A stretch of DNA of 46,441 nt from Fusibacter sp. 3D3. GTDB lineage: Bacteria > Bacillota > Clostridia > Peptostreptococcales > Acidaminobacteraceae. Shown here piece after piece: positions 41,017 through 46,441 of the stretch. The notes beneath the pieces were generated by a model. The model did not search any database. It saw only the letters and a program-made list of their open reading frames with translations, and was not told the DNA's origin. The translations under genes were made by a program, and so were the position numbers. The stretch's first letter is position 1, and each line of letters opens with the position of its first letter. The DNA lies in assembly GCF_001748365.1 (NCBI RefSeq), contig NZ_BDHH01000002.1, positions 73,983-120,423 of the forward strand, written 5' to 3'.

Positions 41017-41676
41017 TCAAAGTGATTTGTGGCATAACCACCAATCCTTACAAGTAAACTTGCCTGCCTTAGCATCTTCTAAACGTTCTGCTTTAAGCGC
41101 TTCCGTTCCAGCGGGTGGGATGATAACATCAGAGCCTAACCATTCGTTGTTCGGATAATTCTCAGGTGCTGCTACACCGTGCTTATCGGCAACTTGAAGT
41201 GCATTGAGTGCACGCAGAACTTCGTTAACACTTCTTCCAATCTCTTGTGGATAGTACATCATAAGTCTTAAGATGCCCTTTGGATCTACAATAAAAACGG
41301 CTCTAACCGTATTGGTGCCTTTTCCAGGGTGTAACATGCCCAGTGCAGATGCAGCGTTTCCGAGTTCATCTGCGATGACTGGAAAAGGAATAGTCGTATC
41401 TGTATTTTCATTGATCCAATCTACCCATTTGATATGAGAAAACACTTGGTCTACCGAGAGGCCAATTAATTCTGCATTCAGCGCTTTAAAGGCATCATTT
41501 TTCTTAGCAAACGCGACAAATTCTGTTGTACAGACAGGTGTAAAATCACCAGGATGACTGAATAAAACGAACCACTTGCCACTATAATCCGTCGGGAGAT
41601 TTTTGATACCATGAGTTGTTTTAACTTGCATTTCTGGGAACTGATCGCCTAATAAAGGTAATTTAGAATTTTCCAT
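41017..41676 (-). CDS. Peroxiredoxin, archaeal-type Prx6 subfamily
   Basis: 219 residues. The peroxidatic cysteine is Cys49 in [27 protein letters not shown] and [27 protein letters not shown] are Prx6 blocks, and the C-terminal extension ends [13 protein letters not shown] with Cys209 and Cys215, as in the large archaeal peroxiredoxins. It reduces hydrogen peroxide and organic peroxides, an oxygen defence in an anaerobe. A PerR-like operator overlaps its promoter. Start ATG 41676 follows a GGAGGAAGAAAA stretch. Confidence 0.93.
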   Translation of the reverse strand: MENSKLPLLGDQFPEMQVKTTHGIKNLPTDYSGKWFVLFSHPGDFTPVCTTEFVAFAKKNDAFKALNAELIGLSVDQVFSHIKWVDWINENTDTTIPFPVIADELGNAASALGMLHPGKGTNTVRAVFIVDPKGILRLMMYYPQEIGRSVNEVLRALNALQVADKHGVAAPENYPNNEWLGSDVIIPPAGTEALKAERLEDAKAGKFTCKDWWLCHKSL

Positions 41677-41790
41677 TTTTCTTCCTCCTATTGAAACATA
41701 ATTTTTTTGCCACCCTTGTAAATCATTTATGCTGATAAAGCATTTAGCTTGTAAAATCAGAAAAAAGGATTGACAGAACAGTGATACGAA

Positions 41791-41821
41791 TTCTCAATTT
41801 GTAATGATTACATTTTGAGAA
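41791..41821. promoter_or_regulatory. PerR/Fur-like operator inside a 31-bp palindrome
   Basis: The core TTGTAATGATTACAT (41799-41813) fits the 7-1-7 PerR/Fur pattern. It sits inside a longer inverted repeat with outer arms TTCTCAA (41791-41797) and TTGAGAA (41815-41821); 13 of 15 positions pair. It overlaps and follows the -10 box of the peroxiredoxin promoter, as expected for a repressor. Confidence 0.7.
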
Positions 41822-41846
41822 TATCATATTGCAGTTTGAATGTCAA
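41818..41846 (-). promoter_or_regulatory. Peroxiredoxin promoter
   Basis: TTGACA (41846-41841), 17 bases, TATTCT (41823-41818) on the minus strand; the -10 box overlaps the palindromic operator. The transcript leader is about 135 bases. Confidence 0.8.
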
Positions 41847-41866
41847 TTTTTTTTATAGATTATTTT

Positions 41867-41911
41867 GGGTTAAGGTGTCAAAAGTCAGTTTCGGATTTGA
41901 CACCCTAACCC
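41867..41911. repeat. Short copy of the palindromic repeat
   Basis: GGGTTAAGGTGTCA at the left end and TGACACCCTAACCC at the right, around AAAGTCAGTTTCGGATT. It shares GTGTCAAAAGTCAGTTTCG with the copy at 11975-12016. It lies between the 102-residue gene and the peroxiredoxin promoter and could act as a terminator (followed by TTTTT on plus). Confidence 0.7.
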
Positions 41912-41962
41912 TTTTTAGATTTTATTATATCTACGATTCACAAGTGCTATATACCCAAAGGA

Positions 41963-42271
41963 TCATCTCATAAACGCAGTAAACTTAGGATCCATCTCAG
42001 ATAAAATCTTGAGATCATTTTTAAACTGTACGCTCATATAATGATTTGAGCCGTTTTGAATGACTCTCAAGGGAATTTTACTCTTTTCAAATACCACATC
42101 GAAAGACTTATGCCAATATTTTCTTTGAACACTTTCTTCCCTTTCAAGCTCAAACAATTGCTTGGTTATATAGGCTTGTATATCCGAATAATCTGCTTCG
42201 CAATCCAGCTTTTCATATTGATAAATTTTAAAATAGAGCACTGTTAAACTTGCATAAAGTATATCATTCAT
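41963..42271 (-). CDS. Small protein of unknown function
   Basis: 102 residues: MNDILYASLTVLYFKIYQYEKL, then an acidic, mostly helical middle (DIQAYITKQLFELEREESVQRKYWHKSFDVVFEKSKIP) and a strand-rich end. I recognise no family. No membrane segment or catalytic motif stands out. The ATG at 42271 is used because GAGGAGGCCGAG precedes it; an upstream start would overlap yitT. It lies 10 bases after yitT and probably shares its transcript. Confidence 0.65.
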   Translation of the reverse strand: MNDILYASLTVLYFKIYQYEKLDCEADYSDIQAYITKQLFELEREESVQRKYWHKSFDVVFEKSKIPLRVIQNGSNHYMSVQFKNDLKILSEMDPKFTAFMR

Positions 42272-42281
42272 CTCGGCCTCC

Positions 42282-43139
42282 TCATGCACCTGTGAAGTTA
42301 TAGCTAAATCCTCTGCCGATAACTTCATGTGCGCTGCTAGCTGTTAAAAATGCTTCTGGGTCTATCATAATCACTGCTTGTTTGAGCAAGACGTATTCAC
42401 GACGATTAAGTACAACACTTAAAATATGCTTTTCTAGTAACGAGTAGCCACCTTTCCCACAAATCTGTGTATTGCCACGATGGAGTTCATTTTGAATGTA
42501 CTCAGATATGGTTAAATATTCCTCAGAAATAATGAGAATATGAAATTTTTGATTGATCTGTTCAATCCATTTATCGATCACAAGGCCATTAATTAAGATT
42601 CCCATCAAAGCATATAATCCGAGCACTTTACCGAAAGCGATTCCCGCCAATATCACTATGAGTGCATCTGATAAAAAAAGTGCTTTGCCAATGTCAATTC
42701 TGAAATATTTATTTAATATTTTAGCAATGATATCGGTCCCACCCGTTGAAGCATTTTGATGAAAGATCATGGTCATACCAATGCCTTGTATGATAATCCC
42801 ATAGATCAAGTTGAGCATTAAATCCTCAACAATATATCCATTCATCGGGAAGATGAATTCTAACCCACCAATGATCCCTGACAAAACTAAACTACAGTAA
42901 ATCGTATAGCCAAAAAATTCGGCGCCAATTAGTAAAAATGCTAAAATGAGCAGCACAATATTGAACCCACCCATGATAACACCTAAATTCACAGAGGGGA
43001 TATAGTGTTTTATCACCATAGCAAACCCTGTTACACCACCCACAGCCATTTGTGAAGGCATGAGAAAAAAGTAAAGCCCTAAGCTCATGGTCAATAGACC
43101 TATGTTAATGCCAATAAATCTTTTTAGTTTTTTAGTCAT
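42282..43139 (-). CDS. YitT-family membrane protein (DUF161/DUF2179)
   Basis: 285 residues. About six membrane helices (GLLTMSLGLYFFLMPSQMAVGGVTGFAMVI, LIYGIIIQGIGMTMIFHQNASTGGTDIIAKIL) are followed by a soluble DUF2179 domain of about 80 residues (KFHILIISEEYLTISEYIQNELHRGNTQICGKGGY, LSVVLNRREYVLLKQAVIMIDPEAF). The N-GG-T and STGGTDIIA blocks are the YitT signature. Its function is unknown; it may be a transporter. The ATG at 43139 has CGGAGGCTTTT upstream and is preferred over 43157. Confidence 0.9.
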   Translation of the reverse strand: MTKKLKRFIGINIGLLTMSLGLYFFLMPSQMAVGGVTGFAMVIKHYIPSVNLGVIMGGFNIVLLILAFLLIGAEFFGYTIYCSLVLSGIIGGLEFIFPMNGYIVEDLMLNLIYGIIIQGIGMTMIFHQNASTGGTDIIAKILNKYFRIDIGKALFLSDALIVILAGIAFGKVLGLYALMGILINGLVIDKWIEQINQKFHILIISEEYLTISEYIQNELHRGNTQICGKGGYSLLEKHILSVVLNRREYVLLKQAVIMIDPEAFLTASSAHEVIGRGFSYNFTGA

Positions 43140-43202
43140 AAAAGCCTCCGATTTCATATTTAAAGCGTTCAGATAAGTATTTTGGGTTGATTGGCCTCTA
43201 TT

Positions 43203-43595
43203 TCATCCTTCTGGTCTTATGATTTTAGTAAAATTAGGGCCAATCAATCTCACTTTTTTCCGTTCTAGCACCGGTTGAACTCTGACCATGTCCATAATAG
43301 GCACGTTTTCCGTTATGCACACGATGGTTTTGATCCCCGCATCTGCAGCTTCTAAAATAGCATCTGCCACCACATAATGAGGCATAAATATAATAGAAGT
43401 ATTGGCATGTGTTACGCGAACTGCCTCAAACATATTATCAAATACGGGGATTCCTAAAATTTGCGTCCCTCCAGATCTAGGTGAAACCCCACCTACGATC
43501 TGGGTTCCCTGTGCCAACATCTGCTTAGCATGATATTGAGCTACTGGACGCGAGATACCTTGTATGATAACTTTGGTGTTTTCATCTAACCACAT
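43203..43595 (-). CDS. Stand-alone CoA-binding domain of succinyl-CoA synthetase alpha (SucD-like, truncated paralogue)
   Basis: 130 residues aligned with residues 3-133 of the full SucD of this window: VIIQGISRPVAQYHAKQMLAQG, IVGGVSPRSGGTQILGIPVFDNMFEAV, NTSIIFMPHYVVADAILEA and LIGPNFTKIIRPEG. It ends at the domain boundary: the ligase domain and the phosphohistidine are absent, and the GPNCPG cysteine is changed to phenylalanine. It has a good ribosome binding site (GGAGGG); a TTG at 43601 is an equally likely start given the spacing. It lies behind its own cobalamin riboswitch. It could be a decayed duplicate or a CoA-binding or regulatory subunit; the intact frame and good start favour an expressed protein. 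Confidence 0.75.
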   Translation of the reverse strand: MWLDENTKVIIQGISRPVAQYHAKQMLAQGTQIVGGVSPRSGGTQILGIPVFDNMFEAVRVTHANTSIIFMPHYVVADAILEAADAGIKTIVCITENVPIMDMVRVQPVLERKKVRLIGPNFTKIIRPEG

Positions 43596-43628
43596 ATTCA
43601 AACTTAATCCCTCCTCTTCATTATCCAC

Positions 43629-43658
43629 AAAAAAAAGCCTCCAAAATAATCTGGACGC
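43629..43658 (-). terminator. Terminator between the third riboswitch and the SucD-domain gene
   Basis: GCGTCCA (43658-43652) pairs with TGGAGGC (43643-43637) on the minus strand with one mismatch, followed by eight Ts. A second stem TCAGGGAATACCCTGA (about 43734-43719) lies just upstream. Confidence 0.7.
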
Positions 43659-43778
43659 TATCACTAAACAAGGTTTTTATACCATTACAAAAAGAGCCCT
43701 TTTTTAAAGAGCATGAAAACCATCAGGGTATTCCCTGAGATTCACACCTTCTCATCCTCGTGAGTATCATAGCGTTTC

Positions 43779-43935
43779 ATAGCTGGCAGGTCTCCTGACT
43801 CAAGCATTACATATTTTCTCCCTTCCCGTGCGAGCACAGTGGCTATGAGAAATACAGGCTTTTACAGTGGCGGGACCGTGATGGATTTACACCATGCTTC
43901 CCTTTTAAGCACGCAAATGCGCACACCAAACTACA
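43779..43935 (-). promoter_or_regulatory. Cobalamin riboswitch of the SucD-domain gene
   Basis: Minus strand. AAAAGGGAAGCATGGTG, then CGGTCCCGCCACTGTAAA, then AGCCACTGTGC, GGGAAGGGAG and the B12 box GAGTCAGGAGACCTGCCA. The same core and the downstream ACTCACGAGGATGAG hairpin occur in the sucCD leader (32176-32330). The downstream terminator implies repression by cobalamin. No convincing promoter was found in 43936-44028; TTGACA at about 43982-43977 lacks a well placed -10 box. Confidence 0.93.
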
Positions 43936-44028
43936 GTATATTCAGTTTTATTTTCTTATTTTATATAAGGTTAAAGTGTCAAATCCAACAATTAATATTT
44001 AACGCAAATCCCATCTCAATTTAAATTT

Positions 44029-44799
44029 CTAAAAGCCCTCTGGCGTATACCTTATATGAATCTTCCCAGATTTGGGATCTTTAGAAACCGTCGTTGAAAC
44101 CTCATATAGAGCACTTATATTTTCTTTTGTCAATACAGCTTCTGGACTGCCTTGAGCATATATCTGGCCATCCTTCATAGCCACTAATTTATCACAAAAA
44201 AGTGCGGCTATGTTGAGGTCGTGAAACGCCGAAATCGTTGTGATATTGAGTTTCTGAGCAATTCCCATAATCTGCAGTTGATATTTGATGTCAAGGTGAT
44301 TGGTGGGCTCATCCAGTATCAAACACTCCGATTTTTGAGCCAAGGCCCTCGCCAAAATAATACGTTGTTTTTCACCGCCTGATAAAGTACTATAACTTCT
44401 ATTTTGATAAGCACTCATGCCCACTTTTTCAAGCGCATCACTCACAATCTGATAATCATCCACATTGTCTTTTTCCAAGAATTTTTTATGCGGTGTCCGC
44501 CCTAATAAAACCATATCAAAAACAGAAAAATCGAATTGATGTTCATTATGCTGAGCAACCACTGCCATTTTTTGAGAAGATTCTTTCAAAGAAATTTTTT
44601 CAAGCAAGTGATCGTCTAAAGAAATATGCCCTCCATTGGCCTTGATCACCCGATAAAGGCATTTTAAAAGCGTACTTTTGCCACTCCCATTAGGGCCTAT
44701 TATACCGATAAACGCCTTGTTTTTAACTTCAAGGTCAATCCCCTTTAAAATGGGCACTTCATCAAATTTAACCTTGATGTCTTTAAATTTTATATTCAA
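44029..44799 (-). CDS. ABC transporter ATP-binding protein (FecE/BtuD/FhuC type)
   Basis: 256 residues. Walker A IGIIGPNGSGKSTLLKCLY, Q-loop VAQHNEHQFDFSVFDMVLLGRTPHK, signature YSTLSGGEKQRIILARAL, Walker B CLILDEPTNHLDIKYQ and the H-loop SAFHD. The MVLLGRTPHK block is typical of importers for siderophores, haem or vitamin B12. I prefer the TTG at 44799, seven bases after GGAGGGG, because the upstream ATG (44820) has no site and overlaps the permease gene. Cargo is unresolved; B12 is attractive given the locus. Confidence 0.9.
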   Translation of the reverse strand: MNIKFKDIKVKFDEVPILKGIDLEVKNKAFIGIIGPNGSGKSTLLKCLYRVIKANGGHISLDDHLLEKISLKESSQKMAVVAQHNEHQFDFSVFDMVLLGRTPHKKFLEKDNVDDYQIVSDALEKVGMSAYQNRSYSTLSGGEKQRIILARALAQKSECLILDEPTNHLDIKYQLQIMGIAQKLNITTISAFHDLNIAALFCDKLVAMKDGQIYAQGSPEAVLTKENISALYEVSTTVSKDPKSGKIHIRYTPEGF

Positions 44800-44800
44800 T

Positions 44801-45862
44801 TTAGGCCCCTCCAAATCCATAGCTGCTCTTGATCATAAGATAAATAAAACAAGGCGCGCCCACCAAAGAAATGATAATCCCCACAGGAAGTTCACTCCCT
44901 GTTATGATGATTCTAGAGATAACATCTGCCCAGATCAACAGGATTGCCCCGAGTAATGCCACAGTCGGTAGCACTCTATTATGATCTGTACCCACGATCA
45001 ATCTCGTCAGATGGGGCATAATCAATCCGACAAAACCTATAATGCCCGCATTAAACACAAGAAATCCCATCATCGCAGAGATCAATAACAAATATAAATG
45101 CCTTATGGCCGTCAATTTCTTGCCCAGTGTTACCGCAACTTCATCTCCTAAAAGCATCACATTGAGCGTTCTTTTTTGAGTCAAAAAGAATACAAGAGCC
45201 ATTAAAATCACAGGCATTAAAAGTTTGAGATTGTTCCAGTTTGCGCCACTAAAACTACCCATGAGCCAAAAGGCAACCGTTCGCATGCCCTCCCGATCAC
45301 TGGACGTGTAGATGATGAAACTGGATATAGCTGAGCACATGGTATTCATAGCCATTCCCGATAATAAAAGCCTTATGGCATCTGACTTGCCACGCACATT
45401 TGCAAGTGCTAGAACCATTAATGAGACTAAAAAAGCCATTAAAAACGCACTGACACCTACAAAATTGGATCCAAAGAACGCACCAACACCAAGCATGATC
45501 GCAAGCGTAGCCCCAAGGGATGCGCCAGAAGATATCCCTAGGATATAAGGGTCTGCCAGTGGATTTTTAACAATGGCCTGCATGATAACACCAGAGATGG
45601 ATAAACCAATGCCCGTGAAAAGTGCCAGTACGATCCGTGGCAATCTGATCTCCCATATGATATCTTGAATGGACCTTGGAATATCATCGATTATGCCTTG
45701 CCGAAATACTTTATTGGCGATAATTTTGCCGATTTCATTTACCGATATATCCACAGATCCCATGGTAATCGAATAAAAGAATGTGAAGATTAAAACCACA
45801 ATCAGTACCAAAATAAAGCTGGCAAATTTCACATGACTATTGAGTATTTTTTCAGATTTCAT
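44801..45862 (-). CDS. FecCD-family ABC permease
   Basis: 353 residues, about ten helices. Blocks: EIRLPRIVLALFTGIGLSISGVIMQAIVKNPLADPYILGISSGASLGA, LLLSGMAMNTMCSAISSFI, GSFSGANWNNLKLLMPV, LGFVGLIMPHLTRLIVGTDHNRVLP-like GIIGFVGLIMPHLTRLIVG, and ELPVGIIISLVGAPCFIYLM. This is the BtuC/FecD fold that imports cobalamin, haem or ferric siderophores. The start ATG at 45862 lies one base after the stop of the binding-protein gene. Confidence 0.93.
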   Translation of the reverse strand: MKSEKILNSHVKFASFILVLIVVLIFTFFYSITMGSVDISVNEIGKIIANKVFRQGIIDDIPRSIQDIIWEIRLPRIVLALFTGIGLSISGVIMQAIVKNPLADPYILGISSGASLGATLAIMLGVGAFFGSNFVGVSAFLMAFLVSLMVLALANVRGKSDAIRLLLSGMAMNTMCSAISSFIIYTSSDREGMRTVAFWLMGSFSGANWNNLKLLMPVILMALVFFLTQKRTLNVMLLGDEVAVTLGKKLTAIRHLYLLLISAMMGFLVFNAGIIGFVGLIMPHLTRLIVGTDHNRVLPTVALLGAILLIWADVISRIIITGSELPVGIIISLVGAPCFIYLMIKSSYGFGGA

Positions 45863-45863
45863 T

Positions 45864-46441
45864 CTACTTTCCCGATTGATTTAACTCAGGGTAAAGACCG
45901 CTGATAATCGTCTGAATCCCGTCTAAAGTTCTCACACCACTGGAGTAGACTTCACTTAAGACGATTGGGAACACTTTATTATTTTGTACGGCACTGAGGC
46001 TCGAAAGTGATGTATCACTCATAAGTCTTGTCACCGCTTCATCTCTCTTGATAGAATCACCATAGTACACACTGAATATCACCCCTGGATTTAACGCGAT
46101 CAAGTCTTCTTTGCCGATGGTGCCGTTCACATCCGCCACTAATTCTGCACCCACTTGTGTCGCAATATCGCCACCGATGCTGTCCTTACCGTAAATTCTA
46201 AAGGCACCGTCTTTATTGATTTCTAGGATAACCGCCTTCACTTTGTCTTGACCTTCTACAAAAGTCTTCGCCTGCTCAATCTCTGTTTTCATATCTTCAA
46301 CGATTTGGTTTGCCTTGTCTTGAACGTTGAAGATTATCCCCATATTTAAGATATCTTCATATTCATTTTCGAGTGAATTCGGCACTACTGCACCACTATT
46401 TTGTTGCATATACGTGTTGATCCCACGTTCATGCCAAAACG
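45864..46441 (-). CDS. ABC substrate-binding protein, C-terminal part (cut by right edge)
   Basis: About 192 residues of a FecB/BtuF-type periplasmic-binding lipoprotein; the N-terminus and signal peptide lie outside the window. Visible blocks are FWHERGINTYMQQN, DILNMGIIFNVQDKANQIVEDM, VKAVILEINKDGAFRIYGKDSIGGDIATQVGAEL and LIALNPGVIFSVYYGD. The C-terminal lobe ends in RTLDGIQTIISGLYPEL. In-frame codons continue to the last base. It delivers cargo to the FecCD permease downstream. Confidence 0.85.
   Translation of the reverse strand, partial: FWHERGINTYMQQNSGAVVPNSLENEYEDILNMGIIFNVQDKANQIVEDMKTEIEQAKTFVEGQDKVKAVILEINKDGAFRIYGKDSIGGDIATQVGAELVADVNGTIGKEDLIALNPGVIFSVYYGDSIKRDEAVTRLMSDTSLSSLSAVQNNKVFPIVLSEVYSSGVRTLDGIQTIISGLYPELNQSGK

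Noticed and set aside
40862-41158. Plus-strand open frame of 98 codons near the peroxiredoxin
   Set aside because: It overlaps the peroxiredoxin 3' end and its terminator, with no ribosome binding site or recognisable motif.
43203-43595. Calling the SucD domain a simple pseudogene
   Set aside because: The frame is intact to the domain boundary, has a good ribosome binding site and a complete riboswitch leader, so expression is plausible.
43966-43985. GGTTAAAGTGTCAAAT as a complete repeat copy
   Set aside because: Only one end is present; the opposite inverted end is not found within 150 bases.

Overview
The window looks like chromosomal DNA of a low-GC, strictly anaerobic, motile Firmicute of the Clostridia. 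The signs are A+T-rich intergenic DNA, strong GGAGG ribosome binding sites, sigma-A promoters, a class III ribonucleotide reductase, a double-cubane-cluster protein pair, a Gram-positive type ethanolamine (eut) locus with the EutVW system, and a chemoreceptor. I cannot name the genus from sequence alone.

Layout. 1-470: a truncated DUF4367-type protein running off the left edge, then three strong hairpins. 468-9000: an EamA transporter (-), a YjiM/YjiL double-cubane protein and its activating ATPase (+), a PAS/GGDEF diguanylate cyclase (+), a tandem GNAT acetyltransferase (-) and a methyl-accepting chemotaxis protein (-). 9034-27514: one leftward operon of about 18.4 kb for ethanolamine use in a bacterial microcompartment. 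In transcription order it reads eutS, eutP, eutV, eutW, eutA, eutB, eutC, eutL, an EutK-like shell protein, eutE, eutM, eutT, pduL, eutJ, an unnamed gene, eutN, pduS-like, pduT-like, an unnamed gene, eutH, eutQ, eutG. It starts at a consensus promoter. Two terminators, before eutS and before eutA, are overlapped by paired hexaloop hairpins, the architecture of EutV (ANTAR) antitermination. 27539-29516: a compact three-gene cassette (TIGR04540-like small protein, ABC/OLD-like ATPase, putative PD-(D/E)xK nuclease) with its own promoter. A small palindromic repeat lies on one side and a half-copy of it on the other; this is a candidate defence module. 29762-32401: sucCD behind a cobalamin riboswitch. 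32447-37171: a TroABCD-like metal transporter with its DtxR-family regulator and a perfect palindromic operator. 37182-39862: class III ribonucleotide reductase nrdD-nrdG behind a second cobalamin riboswitch. 39891-42271: a DUF4846 protein, an archaeal-type peroxiredoxin with a PerR-like operator, and a small unknown gene. 42282-43935: yitT and a gene encoding only the CoA-binding domain of SucD, behind a third cobalamin riboswitch whose leader is a diverged duplicate of the sucCD leader. 44029-46441: a FecCD-type ABC importer (B12, haem or siderophore), cut by the right edge.

How it fits together. Cobalamin is the common thread. Ethanolamine ammonia-lyase needs adenosylcobalamin, the eut locus carries an adenosyltransferase (EutT), a cobalamin reductase-like protein (PduS) and a reactivase (EutA), and three separate B12 riboswitches control genes elsewhere in the window. 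The riboswitch on nrdDG makes sense if a B12-dependent class II reductase exists elsewhere; those on sucCD and on the orphan SucD domain are harder to explain. A family of palindromic elements with GTTAGAGTGTC ends is scattered through the window, including two inside the eut operon. The strongest leads for new biology are the three-gene cassette, the riboswitch-linked SucD duplication and the repeat family.
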